Shown: one piece after another, positions 9,911 to 19,136 of the stretch
Numbering within the stretch: position 1 is the first letter of the stretch
Layout: every line of letters starts with the position of its first letter
NCBI RefSeq assembly: GCF_051304405.1
Contig: NZ_JBPPGG010000002.1
Coordinates: 186,001-250,000, forward strand
Length of the DNA: 64,000 nucleotides
From: Pedomonas sp051304405
GTDB taxonomy: Bacteria > Pseudomonadota > Alphaproteobacteria > Sphingomonadales > Sphingomonadaceae
Reading direction: 5' to 3'
The notes under the pieces: model-generated
What the model was told of the DNA's origin: nothing
What the model saw: only the letters and a program-made list of their open reading frames with translations
Database searches by the model: none
Translations under genes and position numbers: made by a program

Positions 9911-11083
9911 TTGTCCGTCTACGCACCCCGCGAACGCCTCGCGCCCTATGCCGCCGATCCGTCCCGCTCGCGCGGGCGGCTGCACCCGCAGGAGGAAAGC
10001 CCGGGGCGCACGGCCTTCCAGCGCGACCGCGACCGCATCATCCATTCGACCGCCTTTCGCCGGATGAAGCACAAGACGCAGGTGTTCGTCTCGGTGGACG
10101 GGGACCATTACCGCACCCGCCTGACCCACAGCCTGGAGGTTGCCCAGATCGCCCGCTCCATCGCCCGGCGGCTGGGGCTGGACGAGGACCTGACCGAGGC
10201 GCTCGCGCTTGCCCACGATCTCGGCCACACCGCCTTCGGCCACGCGGGCGAGGAGGCACTGGCGGACAAGATGGCGGCGTGGGGCGGGTTCGACCACAAC
10301 GCCAACACCATCCGCATCGTCACCCGGCTCGAACACCGCTACGTGGCGTTCGACGGGCTAAACCTCACGTGGGAGACACTGGAGGGGCTGGCCAAGCACA
10401 ACGGGCCGGTCGCCAACCCGCCGTGGGCACTGGCGGAGTATGTGGCGGAGCATGATCTGGAGCTGGACACCTACGCCAGCCTCGAGGCGCAGGTGGCGTC
10501 CCTCTCCGACGACATCGCCTACAACACCCACGACGTGGACGACGGCCTGCGTGCCGGTCTGTTCACCATCGACGACCTGATGGGCGTGCCGCTGGTGGCG
10601 GAGACGTGGGCGCGGCTGACCCGCCGCTATCCGGGCGCACCGCACGACCGGCTGCGGGCCGAGCTGATCCGCTCCATGGTCAGCCACCTGGTGCTCGACC
10701 TGCTCGCCGAGACCCAGGCCCGGCTGGACGCGCTGCAACCGCAGTCGGCCGACGACATCCGGCGCGCAGGCCATCCCGTCGCCGCCTTCAGCGAGGCCGC
10801 CCGCCTGCAGGAGCGGGAGCTGAAACACTTCTTGCGTGCGCGCATGTACCGCCACTACAAGGTCGAGCACATAACCGACCTGGCGAAGGGGGTCATCGCC
10901 GACCTGTTCGACCTCTATCTGGACGATCCCATGCGGATGCCGCCAGAATGGTCGAGCCGCGCAGCCCGCGCGGCCATGCCGGACAGGGTGCGGACGGTGG
11001 CGGACTTCATCGCCGGGATGACGGACAATTTCGCGTTGCGGGAGCTGGCCCGGCTGACGGGACGGAAGCCGATCGAAATATAG
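9911..11083 (+). CDS. dgt: dGTP triphosphohydrolase-like protein (HD domain)
   Basis: A 390-residue HD-superfamily dNTP triphosphohydrolase of the Dgt-like family, which removes triphosphate from dNTPs and so helps set nucleotide pools. The start is a TTG with GGAGG seven bases upstream. Metal ligands are seen in RLTHSLEVAQIAR and in ALAHDLGHTAFGHAGE, with the later Asp in SLSDDIAYNTHD. The N-terminus (RGRLHPQEESPGRTAFQRDRDRI in two parts) has the family's conserved RSxFQRDRDRI-type segment. The gene lies 12 bp before argS, the usual alphaproteobacterial order. Confidence 0.93.
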   Translation: MSVYAPRERLAPYAADPSRSRGRLHPQEESPGRTAFQRDRDRIIHSTAFRRMKHKTQVFVSVDGDHYRTRLTHSLEVAQIARSIARRLGLDEDLTEALALAHDLGHTAFGHAGEEALADKMAAWGGFDHNANTIRIVTRLEHRYVAFDGLNLTWETLEGLAKHNGPVANPPWALAEYVAEHDLELDTYASLEAQVASLSDDIAYNTHDVDDGLRAGLFTIDDLMGVPLVAETWARLTRRYPGAPHDRLRAELIRSMVSHLVLDLLAETQARLDALQPQSADDIRRAGHPVAAFSEAARLQERELKHFLRARMYRHYKVEHITDLAKGVIADLFDLYLDDPMRMPPEWSSRAARAAMPDRVRTVADFIAGMTDNFALRELARLTGRKPIEI

Positions 11084-11095
11084 AACGGGTTTTTG

Positions 11096-12844
11096 ATGAA
11101 CGTCTTTCATGTGTTTGAGGAGCGGTTGAAATCTGCGCTGGCCGCGCTGGCGGAGAGCGGAGACCTGCCGCAGGGTCTGGACTTCAAGGCGGTGACCGTG
11201 GAGCCGCCCCGCGACCCCTCCCATGGCGACCTCGCCACCAACGCGGCGCTGGTGCTGGCCAAGCCCGCCGGCAAGCCGCCGCGCGCCATCGCCGAGGCGC
11301 TGGCCGCCCGCGTGCGGCAGGACCCGGACGTGGAGACGGTGGAGGTGGCCGGCCCCGGCTTCCTCAACCTGCGTCTCAAGGCCTCGTTCTGGACCGCGCA
11401 GGTGGCGGAGATCCTGAAGGCGGGCGAGGCCTATGGCCGCTCCGCCATCGGTCAGGGCCAGCCGATCAACGTGGAATATGTCTCCGCCAACCCGACGGGG
11501 CCGATGCACGTGGGCCACTGCCGCGGCGCGGTGGTGGGCGACGCGCTCGCCAACCTGCTGCAGTGGGCGGGCTACAAGGTCACCAAGGAATATTACATCA
11601 ACGACGCGGGCGGTCAGGTGGACACGCTGGCCCGCTCGGCGCACCTGCGCTACCAGCAGGCCGCCGGCCGCGACATCGGCGAGATCCCCGAGGGCTTCTA
11701 CCCCGGCGACTATCTGGTGCCGGTGGGCCAGAAGCTGTTCGAGACGTATGGCGAGCAGTACCTGGACGCGCCGGAGAGCGAATGGCTCCAGCTGTTCAAG
11801 AAGGAAGCCACCGACCAGATGATGGCCATGATCCGGGAGGATCTGGCGCTGCTCGGCATCCATCACGACGTGTTCTACTCCGAGCGGTCGCTGCACGAGG
11901 ACGGCTCCATCGCCCGGACCCTCGCCGACATGGAGGCAGCGGGCCTCGTCTATGTGGGCACGCTGGAGAAGCCGAAGGGCGAGGCCGCCGAGGACTGGGA
12001 GCCCCGGCCGCAGACCCTGTTCCGCGCCAGCGCGTTCGGCGATGATTCCGACCGGGCGCTCAAGAAGTCGAACGGCGCGTGGACCTACTTCGCCGCCGAT
12101 ATCGCCTACCACAAGACCAAGGTGGAACGCGGCTTCACCCAGCTCATCGACATCTGGGGCGCGGACCACGGCGGCTACGTCAAGCGCATGCAGGCGGCGG
12201 TCAAGGCCATCTCCGGCGGCAAGGTGCCGCTGGACGTGAAGCTGTGCCAGATGGTGCGCCTGTTCAAGAACGGCGAGCCCTACAAGATGTCCAAGCGCGC
12301 GGGCAGCTTCGTGACGCTGGCGGACGTGGTGCGCGAGGTGGGCCGCGACGTGGTGCGCTTCATGATGCTCACCCGCCGCGCCGACGCCCAGCTGGACTTC
12401 GACTTCGCCAAGGTGCTGGAGCAGAGCCGCGAGAACCCGGTGTTCTACGTGCAGTACGCCCATGCCCGCATCTGCTCGGTGATGCGCAAGGCGCAGGACG
12501 CCGGCCTGCCGGTGACGGGCCTCGAGGCCGTGCCCGCCGCGCAGCTGGCGCGGCTCACCGCCCCCGAGGAAGCGGCGCTGATCCAGCTGGCCTGCCAGTG
12601 GCCGCGTCAGGTGGAAGCGGCCGCGCAGGCCCACGAGCCGCACCGCATCGCCTTCTACCTCTATGACCTTGCCGCCGCCTTCCACGGCCTGTGGAACCGG
12701 GGCAACGATGATCCGTCGCTGCGGTTCATCGTGGACGACGCCGAACTGAGCCGCGCGCGGCTTGCCCTCATCCAGGCGGTGGCGCAAGTTATCCGCAACG
12801 GTCTGGCAATCATGGGCGTCGAGCCCGTGGAGGAGATGCACTGA
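11096..12844 (+). CDS. argS: Arginyl-tRNA synthetase
   Basis: Class I aminoacyl-tRNA synthetase that charges tRNA-Arg, 582 residues. It has the N-terminal ArgRS additional domain, the HIGH signature as HVGHCRGAVVGDAL (about residue 140), the KMSKS-type loop KMSKRAG (about 400), and a C-terminal DALR anticodon-binding domain. The ATG at 11096 is preferred over the adjoining TTG. The stop overlaps the ATG of the following SPOR gene (ATGA), suggesting translational coupling. Confidence 0.97.
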   Translation: MNVFHVFEERLKSALAALAESGDLPQGLDFKAVTVEPPRDPSHGDLATNAALVLAKPAGKPPRAIAEALAARVRQDPDVETVEVAGPGFLNLRLKASFWTAQVAEILKAGEAYGRSAIGQGQPINVEYVSANPTGPMHVGHCRGAVVGDALANLLQWAGYKVTKEYYINDAGGQVDTLARSAHLRYQQAAGRDIGEIPEGFYPGDYLVPVGQKLFETYGEQYLDAPESEWLQLFKKEATDQMMAMIREDLALLGIHHDVFYSERSLHEDGSIARTLADMEAAGLVYVGTLEKPKGEAAEDWEPRPQTLFRASAFGDDSDRALKKSNGAWTYFAADIAYHKTKVERGFTQLIDIWGADHGGYVKRMQAAVKAISGGKVPLDVKLCQMVRLFKNGEPYKMSKRAGSFVTLADVVREVGRDVVRFMMLTRRADAQLDFDFAKVLEQSRENPVFYVQYAHARICSVMRKAQDAGLPVTGLEAVPAAQLARLTAPEEAALIQLACQWPRQVEAAAQAHEPHRIAFYLYDLAAAFHGLWNRGNDDPSLRFIVDDAELSRARLALIQAVAQVIRNGLAIMGVEPVEEMH

Positions 12845-13737
12845 TGGTCCGCGCCCGCGGTTCAGGCGCCAGCGACACCGGGGAGGACGACAGCCCGCCC
12901 TGGCTCGAACCCGCCGCCCTCTCAGAGGACGGGGAGAGCTTCCTGTCGCGCAAATGGATCGTGGGCGGCGCGGCGGTGTTCCTCGTGGCGCTGGTGGGGA
13001 CGGTGATCGCCGTCTCCTCCGGCGAGAAGGAAGACCCCTATGGCATGTCGATCGTGGCGGGCGCCAATGGCGAGCCGCCGCTGATCCTGGCACCCAAGGA
13101 GCCGTTCCGCGTGAAGCCCGACGATCCGGGCGGCATGAAGGTGGACGGCGAGGGGCTGCTGATCGGCCAGGTGGCCTCCGGCGGCGAGCTGGATTCCGAG
13201 GTGAAGCTGGCCACCGGCCCCGAGCAGCCGGTGGAGCGGCCCGCGCCGCCGCCCGAGCCCGAACCGGCACCCGCGCCCGCCCAGCCGGCGCAAGCGGCAG
13301 GCCCGCAGGCCAGACAGCAGGGGACGGGCCAGCAGGTGGCAGGGGCGCAGGCTGGGGCGCAGGGCCCGACGGCGCTGACGCCGCCGCAGGCCGAAGCCAA
13401 ACCGGCACCGGCGGAGCAGGCCGGGGCGAAGGCGGACGCGGGCAAGCCCGCCGCCAAGGCCGAGGAGGCCAAGCCCGAGGTGCCGAAGAAGCCGGCCTAT
13501 TTCCTCCAGCTTGGCGCGTTCTCGTCCGTCGAGCGGGCGAATGCGGGCTGGCAGCAGTTCTCCGCCACCTACGAGAAGGAGCTGGAGAATCTGGGGCCGG
13601 ACATCCAGCCGGTGAAAACCGGCGACAAGACCATGTATCGCCTCCGGGCCGGACCGATCAGCCTCAAGGCGCGGGCGGACAGCCTGTGCAACCGGCTGAA
13701 GAAGGCGGGTCAGGCCTGTCTGGTGGCGGAAAAATAG
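12844..13737 (+). CDS. SPOR domain inner-membrane protein
   Basis: A 297-residue bitopic protein: a short acidic cytoplasmic N-terminus, one membrane segment (WIVGGAAVFLVALVGTVIAV, about residues 38-57), a conserved block just outside the membrane (DPYGMSIVAGANGEPPLI), a long Pro/Ala/Gln-rich spacer, and a C-terminal SPOR domain (KKPAYFLQLGAFSSVERA). This is the usual layout of FtsN-like division proteins, but I see no FtsN-specific motif, so I leave it unnamed. It overlaps argS by one base and precedes nagZ. Confidence 0.85.
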   Translation: MVRARGSGASDTGEDDSPPWLEPAALSEDGESFLSRKWIVGGAAVFLVALVGTVIAVSSGEKEDPYGMSIVAGANGEPPLILAPKEPFRVKPDDPGGMKVDGEGLLIGQVASGGELDSEVKLATGPEQPVERPAPPPEPEPAPAPAQPAQAAGPQARQQGTGQQVAGAQAGAQGPTALTPPQAEAKPAPAEQAGAKADAGKPAAKAEEAKPEVPKKPAYFLQLGAFSSVERANAGWQQFSATYEKELENLGPDIQPVKTGDKTMYRLRAGPISLKARADSLCNRLKKAGQACLVAEK

Positions 13738-13759
13738 GCTGATCGAGAGGCTGAACGCC

Positions 13760-14776
13760 GTGATTCCCGTTTTTTTCGGCCTCGAGGGGCCTGTGCTGAC
13801 GGACGCGGAGCGCGCGCTGTTCCGCGCCGTCGATCCCGCCGGTTATATCCTGTTCCAGCGCAACTGCGTGGACCCGGAACAGGTGAGGGCGCTCACCGAT
13901 TCGCTGAAGGCGCTGTCGGGCCGGGGCGAGAGCCTGCCGATCCTCATCGATCAGGAGGGCGGACGCGTTGCCCGCCTGCGCCCGCCGCACTGGCCGGAAT
14001 TCCCGGCGGCCCGGCGGTTCGCCGAACTCTATGAGGTCTCGCCGGTCGCGGCCATGGACGCCGCCCGGCTCAACGCCCGCGCCATCGCGGCGGTGGTGCG
14101 GAGCGTGGGCGTGACGGTCGATTGCCTGCCGGTGCTCGACGTGCCGGTCGAGGGCGCGCACGATGTGATCGGCGACCGCGCCTACGGCTTCGAGGCGCGG
14201 CAGGTGGCGGCGCTCGGCCGGGCGACGCTCGACGGCCTGCGGGACGGCGGGGTGGTGGGTGTCATCAAGCACATCCCCGGCCACGGCCGCGCCCGCAGCG
14301 ACAGCCATCTGGAGCTGCCGGTGGTGGACGATCCGCTGGAGAGCCTCGAACAGGACTTCGCGCCCTTTGCAAAGCTGGCCGACGCGCCCATGGCGATGAC
14401 CGCCCACGTGGTCTACACCGCGCTCGACCCCGAACGCTGCGCCACGCTCTCGCCGACGGTGATCGGCGAGGTGATCCGGGGGCGGATCGGCTTCAACGGC
14501 CTCCTCATGTCCGACGACATCAACATGAAGGCGCTCTCCGGCACCTATGCGGAGAAGGCGCGCGGGTGCCTCGCGGCCGGGTGCGACATCGTCCTGCACT
14601 GCTCGGGCGTGCTGGCCGAGATGGAGGAGGTGGCCGCCTGCCTGCCGGAGATCACGGCGGACGCAAAGGCGCGGCTGGAGGCTGCCATGGCCTCGGTGCA
14701 GGCGGGCGCGGACGCGAGCGCCGAACGGGTGGCAGACCTTTCGGCCCGGCGCGACGCATTACTGGCGCTTGCCTGA
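13760..14776 (+). CDS. nagZ: Beta-N-acetylhexosaminidase (NagZ, GH3)
   Basis: Cytoplasmic GH3 enzyme that removes GlcNAc from GlcNAc-anhydroMurNAc muropeptides during wall recycling. 338 residues from a GTG start. The GH3/NagZ signature KHIPGHGRARSDSH (Lys170-Gly176) carries the Asp-His dyad loop, and the nucleophile Asp is in LLMSDDINMKAL. The substrate-binding IDQEGGRVARLRPP is present. It has no signal peptide, as expected for a recycling enzyme. It lies between the SPOR gene and scpA, a common alphaproteobacterial order. Confidence 0.94.
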   Translation: MIPVFFGLEGPVLTDAERALFRAVDPAGYILFQRNCVDPEQVRALTDSLKALSGRGESLPILIDQEGGRVARLRPPHWPEFPAARRFAELYEVSPVAAMDAARLNARAIAAVVRSVGVTVDCLPVLDVPVEGAHDVIGDRAYGFEARQVAALGRATLDGLRDGGVVGVIKHIPGHGRARSDSHLELPVVDDPLESLEQDFAPFAKLADAPMAMTAHVVYTALDPERCATLSPTVIGEVIRGRIGFNGLLMSDDINMKALSGTYAEKARGCLAAGCDIVLHCSGVLAEMEEVAACLPEITADAKARLEAAMASVQAGADASAERVADLSARRDALLALA

Positions 14777-14803
14777 AACCGCCTTCCCCGGTAGCCCTTG
14801 TGC

Positions 14804-15598
14804 ATGAGCGAGACTGAGGCCAACGACGCAGTGCCGAACCCCGGGGCAGAGACCCCGGCGCCGGGCAATGACGAGACGCTGTTCCTCAGGCTGGAAGCCT
14901 ACGAGGGGCCGCTCGATCTGTTGCTGCAAATGGCCCGGTTCCAGAAGGTGGACCTGGCCAGGATTTCCATTCTCGCGCTGGTCGAGCAGTATCTCGCCTT
15001 CATCAACGAGGCCCGGCGGCTGCGGCTGGAGCTGGCCGCCGACTACCTCGTCATGGCCGCCTGGCTCGCCTACCTCAAGAGCCGCCTGCTGCTGCCGCCC
15101 GAGAAGGACGAGGAGGAGCCCTCCGCCGAGGAGCTGGCCGCCCGCCTGCAATTGCAGCTGCAACGGCTGGAGGCGATCCGCGACGTGGCGGCGCGCCTCA
15201 TGGCCCGCGACCGGCTGGGGCGGGATGTGTTCCCGCGCGGCGCGCCCGAGGGGCTGGCGGTCGTCAAGCGGGCGGCCTTCGACTGCACCCTCTATGAGCT
15301 GCTCAAGGCCTACGCCGACATCCGCGCCAAGGGCATTCGCCAGACCTATCAGCCGAAACGCCGCCCGGTGTGGCCGCTGGAGGCGGCGATGAGCCGGCTG
15401 GAGCGCATGATCGGCCATACGGTGCAGTGGACGGATATCGCCCAGTTCCTCCCCGAGGGAGGCGATCTGGACTTCCGCCGCTCGGCGCTGGCCAGCACCT
15501 TCCTTGCCACGCTCGAGATGGCGCGCCTCGGCAAGGCCGAGGTGCAGCAGCTGGAGCCGTTCGGCCCGCTCTACGTGAAGAAACGGGACAGCGCATGA
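14804..15598 (+). CDS. scpA: Segregation and condensation protein A
   Basis: Kleisin subunit of the SMC-ScpAB condensin that organises and segregates the chromosome. 264 residues. The kleisin hallmark ETLFLRLEAYEGPLDLLLQ and the following DLARISILALVEQYL helix match the family; the C-terminal winged helix carries the segment ending FLATLEMARLGKAEVQQ. The ATG at 14804 was chosen over an upstream TTG. The stop overlaps the scpB start as ATGA, so the two partners are probably translationally coupled. A smc gene is not in the window. Confidence 0.94.
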   Translation: MSETEANDAVPNPGAETPAPGNDETLFLRLEAYEGPLDLLLQMARFQKVDLARISILALVEQYLAFINEARRLRLELAADYLVMAAWLAYLKSRLLLPPEKDEEEPSAEELAARLQLQLQRLEAIRDVAARLMARDRLGRDVFPRGAPEGLAVVKRAAFDCTLYELLKAYADIRAKGIRQTYQPKRRPVWPLEAAMSRLERMIGHTVQWTDIAQFLPEGGDLDFRRSALASTFLATLEMARLGKAEVQQLEPFGPLYVKKRDSA

Positions 15599-16404
15599 CG
15601 CACAATCCTGAGCATCTGCGAATGGTGGAAGCCATTCTGTTCGCCGCCACCGAACCCCTGCGCGAGGCGGACATCGCCGAGCGCATGCCCGAGGACGCCC
15701 GGGTGCCCGAGCTGCTCCAGGCGCTGGCGGCGCAGTACGAGGGGCGGGGCGTCAACCTGGTGAAGCGCGGCGGCGCCTGGTTGTTCCAGACCGCGTCCGA
15801 CCTCGCCTTCCTGATGCGCAAGGAGGTGGACGAAAGCAAGCGCCTCTCCCGCGCGGCGGTGGAGACGCTGGCGATCGTCGCCTACCACCAGCCGGTGAGC
15901 CGCGCCGACATCGAGGACATTCGCGGCGTCTCCCTCTCCAAGGGCACGCTCGACCTCCTGATGGAGGCAGGCTGGGTGAAGCCGGTGGGGCGGCGCGAGG
16001 CGCCGGGCCGCCCGGTGGTCTATGGCACCACGCCCGAGTTCCTCGCCCACTTCGGCCTGGAGTCGATCCGGGATCTGCCGGGCCTGGAGGAACTGAAGGC
16101 GGCGGGCCTGCTCGAGCCCATCGACGTGCAGCTGGCCCAGCAGCTCGCCAATGCCCAGTCGTCCGCCCAGTCGTCCGCCCAGTCCGCCCCGTCTGCCCCG
16201 TCGCAGGAAGGGGAGGACGGGGAGGCCGCCGGTGACGCTGCCGAGGCCGGTGACGCTGTCGAGGCCGTCGAAGCTGTCGAGGATGGCGCCGAACCGGCTG
16301 AATCGGGGGAGACGCACGCCGCTCCGAACCCGGAGCCGATGGACGGGGAAGACGCCGCTCCCTATGATCCGGCGCAGGCTGTGCCGGAGGACCATGAGGC
16401 GTGA
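15595..16404 (+). CDS. scpB: Segregation and condensation protein B
   Basis: Winged-helix dimer subunit of the SMC-ScpAB complex, binding ScpA. 269 residues from the ATG that overlaps the scpA stop. Two winged helices span about residues 1-160, with the typical segments RMVEAILFAATEPL, LAIVAYHQPVSRADIEDIRG and GRPVVYGTT. The last 80 residues are a low-complexity tail: an AQSSAQSSAQSA run and then acidic Glu/Ala/Val repeats, longer than usual for ScpB and probably disordered. Confidence 0.93.
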   Translation: MTHNPEHLRMVEAILFAATEPLREADIAERMPEDARVPELLQALAAQYEGRGVNLVKRGGAWLFQTASDLAFLMRKEVDESKRLSRAAVETLAIVAYHQPVSRADIEDIRGVSLSKGTLDLLMEAGWVKPVGRREAPGRPVVYGTTPEFLAHFGLESIRDLPGLEELKAAGLLEPIDVQLAQQLANAQSSAQSSAQSAPSAPSQEGEDGEAAGDAAEAGDAVEAVEAVEDGAEPAESGETHAAPNPEPMDGEDAAPYDPAQAVPEDHEA

Positions 16405-16512
16405 CGCCGCGTCTCGCGGTTGCACTGTGGCAAGTTGCCGGGTAACGCCTTACATACCCGCAGATTACGAGGGCTCCCCGCACGGCGCGGGAGCCGAACG
16501 AGGAGTTAGCAA

Positions 16513-16752
16513 ATGGGCTTGGGAAGCATCTGGCACTGGTTGGTGCTGATCCTGGTCGTTATCCTGCTGTTTGGCCGCGGCCGGATTTCCGACATCATGG
16601 GCGATGTCGCCAAGGGCATTAAAAGCTTCAAGAAGGGTCTGGCCGACGAGCCCGAGACCCCCGCTCAGCAGCCGGCCGCCCAGCCGCAGCCGCGCATCGC
16701 CGGCGATCAGGTGGAAACCTCGGGCGGCGCCAAGGAAGAAGCCAAGCACTGA
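16513..16752 (+). CDS. tatA: Twin-arginine translocase subunit TatA
   Basis: Pore-forming subunit of the Tat system, which exports folded proteins. 79 residues: one short membrane helix (residues 5-20, WHWLVLILVVILL), then the FGRG hinge and an amphipathic helix (RISDIMGDVAKGIKSFKKGL), then a polar tail. A GGAG site lies just before the ATG. It heads a tatABC operon with a 24-bp gap to tatB. Confidence 0.95.
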   Translation: MGLGSIWHWLVLILVVILLFGRGRISDIMGDVAKGIKSFKKGLADEPETPAQQPAAQPQPRIAGDQVETSGGAKEEAKH

Positions 16753-16776
16753 TCCGCGCCCTGAACGGCCTGTCCC

Positions 16777-17247
16777 ATGTTTGATATTGCCTCGTCCGAG
16801 CTGCTGATCGTGGCGATCGTCGCGCTGCTCGTGGTGGGTCCGAAGGACCTGCCCAAGCTGATGCGCACGGTCGGCCAGTGGATCCGCCGCGCCCGGATGA
16901 TGACCGCCCAGTTCCGTGCCGGCTTCGAGCAGATGATGCAGGAAGCCGAGTTCCAGGAGGAGCGGGAGCGGATCATGAGGGAATACCCGAACGCCGCGCC
17001 GCCGCCGCCCGCACCAACGACGGCACCGGCGCCAGCACCGGCTGCGGCACCGGCTGAGGCTGGGGGCGTGCAGACCTTCGCCGCCACGGACGGGCCGCTG
17101 CCGCAGGACGCGCCGGCCGCCGCCACCGCAGGCGCGCAGGAGACCAGCGAAGCCGCTGCGCCGGCCGCCGCCGGGGATGGGCCGGCCGCCGCCGGGGATG
17201 GGCCGGCCGGGGACGCGCCGCGCGCCGCTTCGGAGCAACGTTTGTGA
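16777..17247 (+). CDS. tatB: Twin-arginine translocase subunit TatB
   Basis: With TatC it forms the receptor for twin-arginine signal peptides. 156 residues: membrane helix (SSELLIVAIVALLVV), the GPKDLPKLMRTVGQWIRRAR hinge and amphipathic helix, then a long Ala/Pro tail containing an exact AAGDGPAAAGDGPAGD-type repeat. The tail is the variable part of the family. The stop overlaps the tatC GTG start by four bases. Confidence 0.94.
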   Translation: MFDIASSELLIVAIVALLVVGPKDLPKLMRTVGQWIRRARMMTAQFRAGFEQMMQEAEFQEERERIMREYPNAAPPPPAPTTAPAPAPAAAPAEAGGVQTFAATDGPLPQDAPAAATAGAQETSEAAAPAAAGDGPAAAGDGPAGDAPRAASEQRL

Positions 17248-18041
17248 TCCGGGACATCGACGAAACCAAGGCGCCGCTGCTCGACCACCTGATCGAGCTG
17301 CGCCGCCGCCTGCTCTACGCCGTCATGGCGCTGGTGGTGGCGTGCATCATCGGCTTCTGCTTCGCCGACCAGATCTTCGACTTCCTCGCCCGGCCGCTGG
17401 CGGACGCCTTTGGCGGGCGGGAGGGGGCAAAGCTGGTCTACACCAAGCTCTACGAGGCCTTCTTCGTGAAGCTGAAGGTGGCGATGTTCGCCGGGTTCTT
17501 CGTGTCGTTCCCGTTCATCGCCAACCAGATCTGGCTGTTCATCGCCCCGGGCCTCTACCGGCACGAGAAGAAGGCGCTGCTGCCGTTCCTGTTCGCAACG
17601 CCCGTGCTGTTCCTCTTGGGCGCGGCGCTCGCCTACTACTTCGTGATGCCGGCCGCGTTCCGCTTCTTCCTCAGCTTCGAGCACCACGACACGCTGGGCG
17701 GCATCTCCCAGGAGGCTCTGCCCGCCATGGGGGATTACCTGTCGCTGGTGATGCACATGGTCTTCGCCTTCGGCTTCTCGTTCCTGCTGCCGGTGCTGCT
17801 GGTGCTGCTGGCGCGGGTGGGCATCGTCTCGCTGGAGACGCTGGTGAAGGGGCGGCGCTATGCCATCGTCATCGCCTTCGCCATCGCCGCCGTGGTGACG
17901 CCGCCGGACGTGATCTCCCAGCTCATGCTGGCGATCCCGCTGTGCCTGCTCTACGAAATCTCCATCCTTTGCATCCGGGTGATGAACCGGCGCGCCGCCG
18001 CGTCCGCCAGCGGCCAGACGGACGTGGTCCGGACGGACTGA
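17244..18041 (+). CDS. tatC: Twin-arginine translocase subunit TatC
   Basis: Six-helix membrane core of the Tat receptor. 265 residues from a GTG that overlaps the tatB stop. The N-terminal signature LLDHLIELRRRLLYAV, the periplasmic loop around YEAFFVKLKVAMFAG and the SFPFIANQIWLFIAPGLY region with its conserved family residues identify it. It ends 28 bp from the convergent globin gene. Confidence 0.96.
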   Translation: MIRDIDETKAPLLDHLIELRRRLLYAVMALVVACIIGFCFADQIFDFLARPLADAFGGREGAKLVYTKLYEAFFVKLKVAMFAGFFVSFPFIANQIWLFIAPGLYRHEKKALLPFLFATPVLFLLGAALAYYFVMPAAFRFFLSFEHHDTLGGISQEALPAMGDYLSLVMHMVFAFGFSFLLPVLLVLLARVGIVSLETLVKGRRYAIVIAFAIAAVVTPPDVISQLMLAIPLCLLYEISILCIRVMNRRAAASASGQTDVVRTD

Positions 18042-18069
18042 TCCGCGCGGAACTGCGGCGGCCGGGCGC

Positions 18070-18474
18070 TCAGTCGTCGCGGGCCATGGCGCTGGCAACG
18101 CGGGCCATGCTGACGCTGAGGCGCACGCCAAGGCCCGGCTCGATGCCGCTCTGACGCACCGCCGTGCTCATGGCCTCCACCCACTGCTGGGCGGTGGTCT
18201 TCGTGATCCTGACGCCGGAGTGGACCGACATGATGCACCGGCCGGGGTTCTGCTCGAACCAGTGGCGCGGCCCGCCAAACCAGCCTGTCAGGTATCCTTC
18301 CAGCGATTCCCGGGTTTTGGTCAGATCCGGGGCGTGCAGCGCCCGCAGCTCTGCGTAGCGGGGATCGGAGTCCATCAGGTCGTAGAAGTGGGTGACGATC
18401 TTGCGGACGGTCTCCTGTCCGCCGATGGCCTCGTAGAGGGATCGGGAGTCCTGATCGGTTGTGGCTGCGGTCAT
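18070..18474 (-). CDS. Truncated (2/2) haemoglobin, probably group II
   Basis: A 134-residue protein with the 2/2-globin pattern: LYEAIGGQETVRKIVTHFYDLM at the B helix (in two parts), LEGYLTGWFGGP, and the proximal haem-binding His85 in IMSVHSGVRI, followed by the WVEAM helix. Group II globins bind O2 and NO in the cytoplasm and are often linked to redox or nitrosative stress; the role here is inferred. The ATG at 18474 is preferred because AAGGAAGG lies directly upstream; an upstream ATG at 18507 has no such site. Convergent with tatC. Confidence 0.85.
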   Translation of the reverse strand: MTAATTDQDSRSLYEAIGGQETVRKIVTHFYDLMDSDPRYAELRALHAPDLTKTRESLEGYLTGWFGGPRHWFEQNPGRCIMSVHSGVRITKTTAQQWVEAMSTAVRQSGIEPGLGVRLSVSMARVASAMARDD

Positions 18475-18616
18475 GACCTTCCTTTCCGTTCCAGTTCCAG
18501 TGGCCAAATCCGTGTGATGCCGCGCCCGGACGCAAAGACGGAACGCGGACTTCTAGCAGCCTACGGGCGGCCCGGGGAGGCGTCCTTGATCGGGATCAAA
18601 CCGGTGGAGCGGCGCC

Positions 18617-18904
18617 TTACGGTGCGCGGCCGCGCCACTCGGCGAGCAGGTCCTCGACCTCGCGCTCCACGATCTGGCGGGCTTCCTCGCGGGTGAGGGT
18701 GTGCTTGAACAGCAGGGCGTCGTAATCCGTCAGCTGGTGGCGGATGACGGACCGCACCATCTCCTCCACCGCCTGCCGCTCCAGCCCGGCCGGCACCGTG
18801 CGCGCCGCCAGCCGCTCGGCCACCTCGTCGCGGAAATAGCCGGGGCAGGCGGGAAACAGTGCCCGCACCCGCTCCGCCCATGCCCGTCTGGCGCCTGCCG
18901 CCAT
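18617..18904 (-). CDS. Small DUF2293-like protein
   Basis: A 95-residue basic/acidic helical protein with AAGGAG eight bases before its ATG. It reads AWAERVRALFPACP at the start and HQLTDYDALLFKHTLTREEA in the centre; the TDYDxLL...R.EAR pattern recalls the DUF2293 family, whose function is not known to me. No signal peptide or membrane segment. It lies downstream of a 232-bp divergent gap shared with the cytochrome gene. Confidence 0.72.
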   Translation of the reverse strand: MAAGARRAWAERVRALFPACPGYFRDEVAERLAARTVPAGLERQAVEEMVRSVIRHQLTDYDALLFKHTLTREEARQIVEREVEDLLAEWRGRAP

Positions 18905-19136
18905 GGGGATCTCCTTGTCATGCCCGGGCCCCAGCGTAGTCGCCCGGCGCTGCCCGGAAAACGCCCAATCGTTGCGGCAGGGGCGGCGCAACGGTTGGCG
19001 GGCCGTCTCCGATCCGATAGGGTGCGCAGGGCCAGACGGCGGTGACGGGGCGCAGGCGCGCCGCGCCGGTGTTCCAGGCGCATGGTGACGCCCGAGAGCA
19101 TGATGCCGAGGGTTTGGTGAAGAAGGAGGTTGTGTT

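Noticed and set aside
10358..13408. A 1016-codon reverse frame opposite dgt, argS and the SPOR gene
   Set aside because: Antisense shadow; it spans three recognisable forward genes and shows only repetitive composition.
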